From Dirofilaria immitis (taxonomy: Eukaryota; Nematoda; Chromadorea; Rhabditida; Onchocercidae): a DNA stretch of 64,000 bases. Shown one piece after another: positions 41,453 to 53,996 of the stretch. Numbering within the stretch: the first letter of the stretch is position 1; every line of letters begins with the position of its first letter. The stretch spans positions 1,134,001 to 1,198,000 of the forward strand of contig JAKNDB010000067.1 in NCBI GenBank assembly GCA_024305405.1, read 5' to 3'. The notes under the pieces were generated by a model, which ran no database searches, was not told the DNA's origin, and saw only the letters and a program-made list of their open reading frames with translations. The position numbers and the translations under genes were made by a program.

Positions 41453-41459
41453 CTTATCT

Positions 41460-44159
41460 ATGTTTGTTGATAAAATATTAAAATCTAATGCAAACCGTAA
41501 TATAGATTTGCGTTACTTTGAAAGACGCTTGACCGAAGTGATTCAAAGCATGCAACCAGCTGCAACAAGGTGGCGATGTAAGTTATTTTATTATTTTTAA
41601 TAGGTAAAAATTATCCTTAATTGCTTATTGGTTTTTTTTTTTTACATTCCATATCTCACTTTTGGACGAGTAGTCAATCAACATGATCCATCGAAATGCT
41701 ATCTGTTGATAATTAAACGTCGTATATTGTTGTTTGTAAGTTAAAAGCGGCATCAGTTCATTCCATTTAAACCACTAGCCATGCTGTTTTTGCTAAGTTA
41801 CATTGTCATTCAAATTTCCTGAAATATCTTTATAGTCTCTCCAAGCTGTGCAATAATTATCGCGAACGAGTTTTGCAGAGAAAATAGTGTTGAATATTTA
41901 GAAATAATTTTTTGGATTTTCTTTTGAAAGGTCATATACTTTGCCAACACCTTTATCAGTGTTTAATATTTAAGGAATTAGAATTTGATCTTGGATTCCA
42001 CTTTTGCGGACAATTATCAATAATGGCTTCCTTTTGTTCATTCTTTTTTTTTAAATTCATTTTTGAGAACTGAAATAAAGATTTAAATGGCACTACACAG
42101 AAACTTTCGAGTTTAAACGTTTAGCAGATATAGAAATTTTGTTTTATAAATATTCATTCCTTCTAAAGTTTTTATTAATTAATTGTATATATTTAGTGGT
42201 GTTACTAGTCGCATTTGGATGTACGTTATGGAGCGCCTACTTTTGGCTGAAGGATCCTCCATACGCACTGTGCGTATTATTTTTATTTTTATTTTTAACT
42301 CATTGTGATTTTGTATTTCAATTTGTGTATTTATTTTTAATGATACTTAACTTATAAATTCTAGAATTTTCTAGGTAACTCTGGTTGAATCACTACAAAA
42401 TCATCTTGTATTTTCGGCTTGTGTGCCTTCACTGTTATTTCTGTTTGGTTTTGTTGGAATACATAATCGTGCTGTTGCACCAAGCATGTGAGTTGATTTT
42501 ATGTTGTTTTGTATGATATGATAAACTCTGGATTTTGAACAGTTCATATTTTGTATATTTGCGTGACTTACTTTGTTTATGACATATCCTGTAGATATCA
42601 GAAGAGATATTTCTCATTGTTATAGACTGCCGCAGCGCAGCGTGGATCATATTGGAATCAAACTAGACATATGGTACAGGTTATGGGTTATGTAAGTCAC
42701 GTTCAGATAACGTGTAAACTATTCAGTTTATCTCATATAATTGTAAATATTCATCCCAATCATTTTTTATTCAATATTAAAATATTCTGCTTTGAATTAT
42801 GATAACATTGATTTCGACATGTTATTCTGTCTGCTATTACACTTCATTCTTCAACGCTTTAGTTTCTTTAATGGATTTTCTGATTTTTTTTTTTAATTCA
42901 TCAATTTTTTTACAAATTCTTTCGGATTCTTACGTTTTGAAATTTCGATTTGTCCTCTAATAAAACAGAAAAAATAGAATTCGCTTGCAATAATTTATCG
43001 AATGTTAAATTATCAAGTACTGAGCATATCTACTGTTAAGAAATTTTTTTAAACACTACTGAGATATTGCTTTACATATCAACGCTTTTTATTATGACTT
43101 GGTATTTGAACATATATTTTATTTTTGCTTTTCTTATTTCTACATACTTTTGTACTAACGATTTTGACATCGTTGACAAATTTCTTTATTCTTTCAAAAA
43201 ACTGTATATGCAAAATTACACGAAAAGAAGTGAAGTAAAAATAAGATAAGCAAATAGATAAAATTAAAATGCTGAGTTTTTTTAAATGTTATAACATAGA
43301 GATAATTGAATCTGTTTTTGTGGAAATGTAGATGAAGTCGGAAAATGAAAAACAATTGAATGAAGAAGACACAAGGATGCAAGGATCGGAATATTGTCGT
43401 AGTTTGCTTACTCTTGATTTCCTGTACATGGTGTTATTCAGTTGACTGAACATTAAGAGAAACTTGAGAGAATTTCGATATATTTTTATAATGTATATAT
43501 TTTATTTTCTTCAAATATATTTGCACATATTTGGTTATTATCTTGAATTACTTAATTTGTTTCGAAGGCACCATATTTTTTAAAATTTATCCTTTATCAT
43601 TATATGTATGAATGAAGATGTCTGAATCATACGAATTATAAATTGTATTTGAATTTATTGGCTGAATTTTAATCAAAATCATGCATTTGTTGTTAGTACT
43701 CACAGTTTGAATATTTATTATTGCTATAATCATTTCAGCATTGCCTCGCGGTGCCGTTCGGTGTTGGCAGATTTCAGTCTTAGCTGTGATGACGTATGTT
43801 TTTGTTTAAACAAATTTAGTTTTACTTACAGATTATTTTATTCCAATTATACGGAAATTTTATGTTAAAAAATTGGCAAAGGATTTCGATTCCTTAATCT
43901 GCTAAAATTTTTCATAATAAAATAACCTTGAATAAAAACATATTTTTGCCTTTTTTATAAAGGTAACCTTGAATAGAAAGATATTTTCTCTTTTTTATAA
44001 AAGAAGTAAAGATAGTCTTGATCATAAATTGTCTATTGTGCTCTTTGTATGTATGAATTTGCTAATTTGAGACCTCTGATAATTTGTAAAAATCAGTTGT
44101 TCTTTCAGAGTGGAAAATTAATTGTTAGGCCGCCTCATCGGGTACATGTATCGCCGTGA
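41460..44159 (+). CDS. CNEP1R1: CNEP1R1 (NEP1-R1/TMEM188), lipin-phosphatase regulatory subunit
   Basis: Five exons: 41460-41577, 42197-42273, 42375-42487, 43739-43793 and 44109-44159 (TGA), all phases consistent, giving 137 residues (human CNEP1R1 has 125). Exon 1 encodes LRYFERRLTEVIQSMQPAAT, exon 2 the first membrane span (LVLLVAFGCTLWSAYFWL), exon 3 the second span and GIHNRAVAPS, exon 4 IASRCRSVLADFSLSCDD, exon 5 SGKLIVRPPHRVHVSP. These match the family from end to end. CNEP1R1 is an ER/nuclear-envelope protein that stabilises the phosphatase CTDNEP1, which dephosphorylates lipin and so controls phosphatidic acid to diacylglycerol conversion and nuclear membrane growth. The C. elegans counterpart is NEPR-1. 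No frame break was found. Exon 2's donor must be TGC/GTATTA: the nearby GTGCGT would give a stop. Confidence 0.95.
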
Positions 44160-47100
44160 TTATATATATATTTTATTGATTCGAAATTATAAATTTAAGG
44201 TTCATTTTGATTTATTGTTGCTATCCATCAACTTTTATTTCTTCGGCAAACATTTTGATTGTTAAATTTTTTGAATTCAAGGACTAGGTTTACCCTGGAT
44301 TTTATTATTCATTGCCTCGGATTTCAGATGAAGTCTCTCTTTCCTTTTGTTATTTTGTTGTTTCTTATTTGTTTTTACTTTGAAAATAGATTTCTTGTTT
44401 CACTGTATTTTGAATCTGTGTAATATTACTTCTCAATTTTTTGATATAATGCTGTTTACTGCGGAATAATTTCAACAATTTTCTGAGGTCAGTTTCAAAG
44501 TATATCAAATTGTTCTCATTTCTCTACTTTGCCACAAATTTACATTTATTCTCCTTGTACTTATTTATATAAATTGATGGTTAACTTTGATCGATGATAA
44601 GTGGATAAGTCGCTTTGATATATGTTTCGTGTTTATAAACTCTTGCTATCCAAATATTAAATATTATTTTCAAAAGATGTACTTTTTTGTCGCACATTAT
44701 TTTTACTCATATGCATTTTTTGGAAATGGTTCATCGATACCTTGATTGCACTAATATGGTGTCTTATTCATCCATAAGTTGTGAAAGTTTTTTTGCTATT
44801 TCAGAAGAATTGAAATAAAGCTTTTTGTCATCGTAAAGTTATTAATCAAAGATGCATTATTCGATGGTATTTCTGTTGCCTCAATTGCATAATTCATCGC
44901 ACCTCTTTTACATTTTCAGTACTTCACTTATATTTCAATAGTCAATGCAAAGTTTTGATCCATTACTATTTTTGAACTTTTAGAAGTTTTCTCTCTTCCA
45001 GGTTTCATTTTTCAAGTTTTCAGGATTTAAGCCTTGTCATATCTTAATTAAAGATATAAGTATATAAAGTAATTTCTCAAAATTATTTAGATATGGTCGA
45101 ATCATTATAGGCTAAAAATACTCAACGATTTTAATAGTTAGTTCTATGGAGTGAACAATAAATCAAAGATAGTGAAATTTTTTTGAAAGTAAGCTTTTAA
45201 TTTAGAATTCCAAAAAATACTTCCAATGAATGAGTAGCATGTAGTAATGAGATTTGTGATAAAATTAGAATATTGATGAATAGTGCGTTATTAAATAATG
45301 AATACTTAGTGTTCTCTCCCTTTACTTCACCAACTATTCATCATTTTGCATTTTCTTATCCATAATATATTTTCTGTTCAATTCTTAATTCCGAAATAGC
45401 GTTAACATTTTTATCAGTTGTCCGATCTATAAATCCTGCCTCTATAACATAATTCACATCACTATCAAAAGATGCATTGAGTTATATGATTAAATATTCT
45501 GTTAATTTTAAAATATTTGAATATTATGAAAGATCGATCGTCGTTGTTCTAGCTTATTTACTTTCATTATAGTAATGCCATAATAAAAGTGTAATATTAG
45601 TAACAGAATATTTTCTCATCGTAAAACTTTTGGAAGAAGGCTTCTTCTATTTGACCGAAATAATAAGTGCCTGTGATAATTGACTAATTGTATTTATATG
45701 TAAACATATTTAACTGCAATATTACACATTAATTGATGTAATGATAATTTATGAAATTATCTATGTAAGCTTTAAACTAGGTTTTCGATGTCATATGGTT
45801 ATTTCTTTCGAAAATGGATAGTTGAATTTGCTGGGATTAGAGTTTAGTACAAATAATGTGAATTTAGATTGTATAATAATATATCCGTTATATTGAAAAT
45901 TTTCATATGGCTATCTAATCTTCAAACATTGTCTAGATAATTAGAAATATTCTATTTCATTTATTTCAACTATTCCTCTACTTTTGCTTACTTATCTCTT
46001 CTCCATCCATAATTTTTCATTTCAATAAAATTTATACATATTGTTTATCTTATTACATCGGTTAGCCATTTGCTATTTCGGTACTTACTTTTTTCTTTTA
46101 ATGTTTAATATCAAAATATCATGATTAGAATTATTATCATTTTGTTTAATTAATCTTTTAGATGTGAATATATTTCAGTTATTTTTATTGCTCACATTAT
46201 TAGCGATATTCGAAAGATGTTCATTTGAAAAATGAGAAGCACTTTAAAATAATGTGAGAGAAAAAAACTATCGATTAAGAATCTCGATTAAGGATTTATA
46301 TTGATTTGTATGGACAAGAATTGCTAGAAATTTTGACTGAATGGAAGATGTAATTTTCGTTATGTGTACCCCAAAAAAAAACTTTTTAAATTCATCCTTA
46401 TATCTATATAACGATAAATGAATTTGCAACTATAAATCATCGATTTTTTTTTTTTTGTAATTTAAGAAATGTTTATTTTAAATCTTTATCTTATTTATCA
46501 TTCTCATTTATATTATCAAAAATTTGAAGCAACATCAGAGAACTACTATTGTATTATCAAAAGTCAAAAATTAAGCAATTTAATTAATCAAAAAAATTTT
46601 TTCTTTTTTCTTTTATTCTATTTTGTGAATGTTTAGTATTAATTAATATATTAGCAAAATGTCAATGATTTATTGAGTTATAGAAGAGAAAGATAAATAA
46701 TAATGAAAGATAGAAGGAAGATAAAATTTGACTATCAACGAAATTATCCAAAGCTCATCTCAAATCAAAAACATATCCTTTCTTTTCAATTAATTTCATT
46801 TTTAAAAATCTAATAAAAATAAATGGATAGATATCCTTATTTTGTTTGACATAACACTCTAAAATACATTTAAAAGTAGATCGTATAAAAAAAAAGGATG
46901 AATAAATAGGCAAAAAAATATCGAATATAAAATTGATATCCTTTTTTTTTTTTTTTTAGACATATTCTAAAAATATGAATAACTAAGGGAGTAATCAAGA
47001 GTACAAGTTTTTATCAATTATTATCATTATTTTGATGATGAAAATTATTATCTCATCAGTCATATATTTCATCGTCGGAGTTTTTATTTTTATTTTTTTT

Positions 47101-47953
47101 AACATTTTCGAATATATTTTTTGATGTTCAGAAAACGAATAAAATTGCAGGAATAAAATGTGAATAGAATTAACAAAATTTCAAATTGCCGAATTTATTA
47201 TGGTACAAAGTCAACAATGATTATTTTATTTCGATTATTAAAATTGATTATTAAAGAGACAGTTCATATCTTCATGCAAGCTGCATAATTTGGAATTTCG
47301 ACGACAATAATTTTATCAACGATAGAGCATATTTTAATCTGAACAATCCCAAATATTATTCAGTTGTGATAGTTTGATTGCTCAACAATAGAAAATGTTC
47401 GTCATCGAAAAGTTTGTTTTTATTTTTTTTCTTTTTCTTTTTTTTTTTTGTTCTTGATGAAATGAATCATTTAGTGCAAAATTTTGATATATCAGCATTG
47501 GCATGAAGTATTTAATCATCTGCAAATCAGATCAATTAACAGAGAGGATTCTAATTAACTAGAATTTTTCAGCGCTATTTATTTTGTACATCTATCTATT
47601 ATATTTTATTTGAATCTTATAATTAACTAATTCTGTATTGTTTTGCCTATTTTTTCAGTATGAATAAAACTAAATCAATAATTTCTAATTTTTATCTATT
47701 TATATATCTATTTTATGTTTAATCTAATTCTTCTTTTATCAATTCAAATGATCCAAGTTCGTATTATATATTGAACTTTCAAAACTTGTTTTGCATTTCT
47801 TTTGCAACTACTTCATTTCTCTGCTTAAAAGCACATTTTGCCTTTTTTTCTATTGAAAATTTTTAGTTATTCTCTGGTATTATTTTCCTTTTTCTTCCAT
47901 ATTGAAAACTTTCCTTGAAATATCATTAAACTATTAATATTTTAAATTATTTA
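44160..47953. other. Intergenic region CNEP1R1 to SLC66A2
   Basis: 3.8 kb between two plus-strand genes. No exon, RNA gene or tandem array was recognised. Short poly-T/A tracts near 46443-46455 and 46942-46958. It should hold the CNEP1R1 3' UTR and SLC66A2 promoter. Confidence 0.5.
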
Positions 47954-47954
47954 G
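47946..47954 (+). other. Candidate spliced-leader acceptor of SLC66A2
   Basis: ATTATTTAG ends at 47954, seven bases before the start codon. No upstream coding exon fits, so trans-splicing is plausible. Confidence 0.4.
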
Positions 47955-47961
47955 ATCAGGA

Positions 47962-49972
47962 ATGGATCTTATTCCGTTGGAGAAAATGTTCTTCATTTGT
48001 ATAACCGTTCTTACTAAAATTTTCATAATATTTGGCGGTTCACTGGCATATGTATTTCAATATAAAGAAATTTATGAACGAGAAGATGCTAGTGGATTTT
48101 CATTGTTTGTTTGCTTAACACTGCTCATAGCGAATATACTTCGAATTATGTTTTGGTTAGTAAAAATATGATTTTGTGAATATATTTTTCACACTTTTAA
48201 TTAATTAATTAAATCGTTGGAATTGTCATGAATTTGGCAATTTTAAGTGGTAACAAAAAAAAGTTCGTCAATTTCCATCTTTGGCAATCATAAATTGAAA
48301 TTGATGTGATTCATGATTTTATTAAATATAAGTGACAAAAATATTCGCCAGAAATCATCCATTTATATTTGATGTGTTTCAGGCGTCTTTTATCCCTGAT
48401 TGATCATTGAACGCATTTTACCGAATTGTCTTGTTATTTTTGTTTTCTTTTCCAGGTTTGGTAAGCGATTTGAACTTGCTCTTCTTGCTCAAAGCATAGT
48501 AATGTTATTATCAATGATATTGATGTTGGAAATATCGGTGCGAATAAATCGAAAACATGTCTATAAAGCGCAGCGTGCCTCTGCTTGGAGTATTTTTAAA
48601 ACTTTGTTGATTTCTTAAAATAATTATATTTTTTTCAATTGATTTCTAATATCTTTTAATTTGTTTTAATTTTGGTCAAATTAATGACATAAATAAGCCC
48701 ATGCATATTTAATGTTGACATTACTGTTCAACATCGTTTTCGTGATAATCGATTTCATATTTAGTATTTGTAATATGCATATATTAACACACATATATTA
48801 AAATGAGAAATAAAACCTGGAACTTTAGAATGAATCATTCGTTACATTCATATTAATATATGTAATAGAAAATTTCAATTTTATTTTGTCCATAATCTTA
48901 AGAAATAGATCCTTCATTTAGACAAAGTATGATCATATTTTTATTTTCTTAAAAACTTGAATAACGAAAATTTTAGTTTATGAACGAGCTTTTTTTCAGC
49001 CGGTCAATTAATAAGTCATTTTTGGCGATGGAATGATCTCTCAAGTTATTTCGTTCTAATAATCGCTTTCGTTATATTTTCTGCTATACTCACTTACTTA
49101 TTGAGCGGGGTGCTTTTTATAGTTGTTATCAAAAACAGAAAAATCAATATTTTTAAAAAACAAGCAACAATATCGTTTCAGTTTCAGTTTGATTTGTATA
49201 ATTGTTCGAAGTTTGAAAATTTCTGTGCAACTTTTCCAGCATGTAATATACGTGGAACTTCTTGGTCTAATTGCTTTACTTTCTGAAGCATGTTTGGGTT
49301 TTCCTCAACTAAAACAGAATTGCTCTAGGCGATCAACATCAGGAATGAGGTTCAGTTAAAGATTGATTTTACATTTATAACTATCTAATAGAAATAAGTT
49401 CATAAAAAAGGTTAAGCATAATCGAATTTTCTTTAAATTGCGGTATGAGAAAGAAATTAATTTTACCAAAATTCCTCCAACACATTCAAGATATTTAGTA
49501 TTGAGATGGTACTTATATGGTTGGTTGGAGATTGTGGTAAAACAGCATATTTCATTTATGAAAGAAGTCCAGCCCAATTTTGGTTGTGTGGGATAATACA
49601 AGTTAGTTTTTAAATTCTTTTTATTGTTAAAGATTTGGATTATAATATTCCTTTCATAACTTGGAAATAAAAGTGTTTAGTCCTTCGTGTATGTGCTTTT
49701 GTGTTCATTTTAGAACTCGTAGCATGAAGAAATGTGAGATGTGACATAGAACTTACATCCTGTTTCATCTCAGATAAGATCTATACGATAAACATGTTTA
49801 GATTGACTTCATTTAATGTATTTTAATATTTCATTCTTACTATCAGATTCAAAAAATCCTGCAATTGTACTATTTTCAGATTGCAATCGATCTATTAATA
49901 ATGCTACAAGTTTACTGTTTCGACAAAAGATCAACAAGAAATCGGTTACAATTACCACAAACAGATGATTGA
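47962..49972 (+). CDS. SLC66A2: SLC66A2 (PQLC1) PQ-loop membrane protein
   Basis: Six exons: 47962-48155, 48456-48574, 49000-49109, 49240-49349, 49499-49601 and 49880-49972 (TGA), phases consistent, 242 residues (human about 271). Recognisable blocks in order: FGGSLAYVFQYKEIY, SGFSLFVCLTLLIANILRI, FGKRFELALLAQSIVM, ISHFWRWNDLSSYFV, VELLGLIALLSEACLGFPQL, SIEMVLIWLVGDCGKTAYF and a last membrane segment ending VYCFDKRSTR. This fits the seven-span PQ-loop fold. Human SLC66A2 and its yeast relative Any1/Cfs1 are endosome/Golgi proteins linked to phospholipid asymmetry; the role here is inferred. The second PQ motif (GFPQL) is intact, but in the first the proline is Phe (VFQY). The loop between spans 3 and 4 is shorter than in human. 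The exon 2 donor (CAGC/GTGCCT) is the phase-1 choice that keeps frame. Confidence 0.93.
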
Positions 49973-52900
49973 TATTAAATATCATCAGAATGACATTAAA
50001 TTGTACGGAAGATATTAGATTTTCATTACATGAACATCAGCTGTATTTTTCCAACAAAATCATCTGAGAACTAAACTATTATTAATTTAAGTTTTCGAGG
50101 ATATATTGAAGAGAGGAATATTTGGCAAGTCAAAAATCATTTGTACATCCTAATGCTTAGTTTTTGCGTATTTTCTTGGCTTCAGTCTAATTTTTTTTCA
50201 ATTTTTAATTCATGGATTCTTACATTATATCTGTTTTAGTTAGGAAAAGATGTATATGTGTATATTTTTTTCTGTTCTGAGTAGCAGTGAATTTCGAAAC
50301 TCAATCATTCTAGACGAAAACTATCATAATTCATGATAGTTTATTTATTGTGATTATTTATATTGATGTATTATTTTATCATTACATTCTTATTTATTTA
50401 TTCATATTTATTTGCTATTTTTCTAGAAGTGAACACAATATACTTCTCTTTTACACATTGTAGCTAATTTTTCTATGAGTGATCTCTTCAGAATATTTCA
50501 TTCATCACAATCTTCATCACTTCTCGTGTAATTTTATTATTATATGCAATAATCAAAAAGCAATTGTTGTAATTACCTTATCAACCTTATCAAAAAATAG
50601 AATGATCAAAATTTTACCTTATCAAAATAGAATGATCAGCATTGCAATTGATTTAAATAGTCCTAAAACTTGTTTTTGATATTTGCTTGTGAAAAAAAAA
50701 AAAAAAATAATCGAGCGAATTACTGCCAACGATAGCAATAATGTTGATAATATATTTTTTTTATTAAAATTAAACTTGATTCTACAAAATATCAGAAAAG
50801 ACTGCAATAAAAACAACATTATTTACTTCTTTAATTATACTGATGATTCAATCTATCATATTTTATAATCATATAACATTAGTTGTACACAAAACTCTAT
50901 TTCAATATTATTGTCATCATTCATATACTTATTATTTTATTTTATCAATCACATCAATAATTGATCATATTTCAATAAGATAGAATAAAACGCAGCATCT
51001 ATATATTCATTGTTCTCTTTGCAGTATATCTGATTTCTTAAGGATCAGTTTCTAGTCTCCCATTTAAATTTCAGAATTTTTATCTTGTCATTCTGAAAAG
51101 TAGGAAGTTTCATGGAAATTTTTTCTCTGAGAGTTTGAAAATAATTCAAATATTAAAAAAAAATCAAAAATCAAAAATTATCAAAATTAAAATATTTTTT
51201 CTTTTACAATTGATGGATGATATTGAAAGGAAAAAAAACAGCCTTATTTCAACGGATTATTTAACTTTATCAAATAATATACTATGTATTGATGAAAATA
51301 AATCATAAATAAATTTTTACAAATCATAGTTGTTTTATTTGAACTTCTAAATAGTTACTTTCGTTATCAGAAATTATCAGAAAAAGTGAAAAGAAGATGT
51401 AAAATTCAACTTCAAACTTTATATTTCATTTGTTGAATGAAAGTTTCAGTATAAGATAAAAATGATTTATATATGTTCGAGATAAATTAAAACTTATTAA
51501 CTTTTCCCTTCCCATATTATATTTGAAACGATAATTGATGATAAAAATTATATGATACATAAAAGAATTAAGTAAGAATAAAAAAAGCGGAACATTATAT
51601 CTCAATTGATTTCTTCCATCTACAATTTATATGATAATAAGAGATAAGATCAAAATATGCAAAAAATATATTTTACAATCTATCTAACTAAAATTAATTC
51701 CGATGGAAAACCGTATTTTTAGCAATCATGATATTACTAAAATAAATTATTTACAAAAGAGTTGAAGTGAAATTTTATAAAAATTTTTTTCAAATTTTAA
51801 TTCAATTTAAATATACCAATTTTAGTATCATTTTCATGCAAATATTTATTTCAATTACTTAATTTATTATTTGATATTCTAGTAATTCAGTTTTTGTTTT
51901 ACTGAAATACTTAATATTATAATTCTGACTTAATATGCTATAATTTCTTACTTAAGTACTTAATATTATAATTTATTATTTAAGCAATATTTGTAGAGAA
52001 AAAAGAAATATTTTAGTTATTTTAGATATCAAATTTAAATTTGAGATATCATTATATTATTATTTAAAATAATATAGTAAGAGATTTTTATTAATTTTAA
52101 ATTATCTAATACAGGATAACTTTCATTGTATTTAATAAACAATTCCATTTTTAGCAGATTTTAAGTTTAATAAAACTTAAAATAAATATCTGGAAATTTC
52201 TGCAATCTTCCCAAATTACAGTAATATGGAATAAGCTTGATAGAAGATAATTTTGATAACAAGTTCCTTCTCGTCTTCTCAAAAAAATCAAATTGATGAT
52301 ATCATAGGAATTAAAAATTTTCATAGAATAAAAAAATAACAAAAAAATTGATGAAAATATTATATCATTTTGATAAGATAAATTCCATTATATAAAATAT
52401 AAGTTAATAGTATTGGTTTTATTTTTTGCAAATGTTTAACTTTATCAATGAATTTTTGCTTTATGCTTATTATCATATCAGCACACTGATCCAAATCAAA
52501 TCAAATAAATTTATAAAAACTTTGGAAAGAGAAATAAAAATCTATTTTTATGAAATGCTGTAGCAGAAAGTTAGTGCAATGAATAAATATCAACTTCATT
52601 AAATTTGATTATATTTGTAGAATTTTTTAGAATGGATAAAACTTGAAAAGTTTCGAGAGTTATTGATTGCTTATAGAATGCTATTTTGTTTTGCAATATT
52701 CCGAAGCAATCAAAAGTCTTCGAGATTTTTAAAGGTCATTTAAATTTCGAGATTTAGGCTATTTAAAAATTTAACTTAAGTATGATGAATCATTTCAAAT
52801 TATAAATATAATTATTCTGATGAATAGATAAATATAAGCTTTCATGTAGGATCTTTTTTACAACAAAAATGCTGAACTTTTTAAAAGAAAGTTTATTTAT

Positions 52901-53168
52901 TGACGAAAGGAAAAAGCCAATAATAAAAAATCATATTCGAGATCAATCTATTAGATGAGAAGTACATCAGTACCTTCAGGTAGATTACGGGTAAAATGAG
53001 AGAAATACCCGGAATGCTTTAACTTAATCAATTATTCATATTCTTATTTATTTCCAATTTCAATTTCCTTCTTCTTTATTCTGTTCCATCCTCCAATTTA
53101 AAATGATAACTTCTCCCAACTTTTCAATTTTGCGCTCAACTTGAAATTATGATAAAATAAGAAGATTT
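49973..53168. other. Intergenic region SLC66A2 to filamin
   Basis: 3.2 kb without recognisable exons, RNA genes or long arrays; very AT-rich. Several short open frames are low complexity. The left part should be the SLC66A2 3' UTR. Confidence 0.5.
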
Positions 53169-53209
53169 TTAGGGATTAATAATAATAATAAATGATAATA
53201 ATAATAATG

Positions 53210-53276
<67 letters not shown>

Positions 53277-53342
53277 TAAATAATAATGATAAATGATAAT
53301 GATAATAATGATAACAATGATAATAATAATAATAATAATATC
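53169..53342. repeat. AAT triplet microsatellite
   Basis: About 170 bp of AAT triplets interrupted by GAT and AAATGAT. It lies directly 5' of a GC-richer island (53343-53600). Confidence 0.93.
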
Positions 53343-53387
53343 AGCTAGGTAATTAATGCAATTGACGCGCGAATTGTTAAGTGTAGT

Positions 53388-53524
53388 TTGAGATGCAGGA
53401 GAGGAGGAAGAAGACATCTTTTGTTGTATTCCTACTTACTTCAACATAAGTTGCTGCAGGTCAAAGGCAATAAAATTGATCGTCACTTTGACCTGATCGA
53501 TCAAATGCAGAAGCGATTAAAGCA
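53388..53524 (+). CDS. Candidate orphan exon, coiled-coil-like, unidentified
   Basis: This stretch is less AT-rich than its surroundings and reads openly on the plus strand. The best part follows a CTGCAG acceptor-like site (ends 53459) and reads KIDRHFDLIDQMQKRLKQQE, an amphipathic helix-like segment, ending at a possible donor GAA/GTGTAT near 53532. No family was recognised and no partner exon was found before filamin at 53997. It could be a 5' exon of a filamin isoform, part of another gene, or a chance frame. The opposite strand also has a short Ser-rich open frame. Confidence 0.25.
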
Positions 53525-53950
53525 GCAAGAAGTGTATATACATATATGTATATGCACATCATGTCCTTGTGGTAAGTAGATGGCGGGAATGTATTTAGAA
53601 TATTGTCATCAAAAGTCACAACATTTATTGGGCTGATAGTGTATTAGATAAGATCAGTGATATGATAGTCTATCTCTCAGTCACTCTATCCTAATTATAT
53701 TTGTCCATCAGATTAACACTCGCCAATTTCGACAATCTTTTTGTTTATTTACTAATTTCGTATTGATAAGAAAAATCAAATATTATTTAGTAAATAACTT
53801 TTCTATCAATAAAATTTGCTAAAATTCTTGCAGTGATAATTATTTTAAAGATATTGTAAATTTGATAAATTATAAAGGAAAAAAAAAGACGATAAAGTAA
53901 TTTCCAATGTATGTTTTCAAAAAATTTTTTAATTATAAATATACATATCA

Positions 53951-53959
53951 TTTTTATAG
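53951..53959 (+). other. Candidate acceptor upstream of filamin start
   Basis: TTTTTATAG ends at 53959, 37 bases before the first Met. It could accept a spliced leader or an upstream non-coding exon. Confidence 0.35.
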
Positions 53960-53996
53960 CAACTGATAAAAACTGATAAAAATTAAATTATAAATT

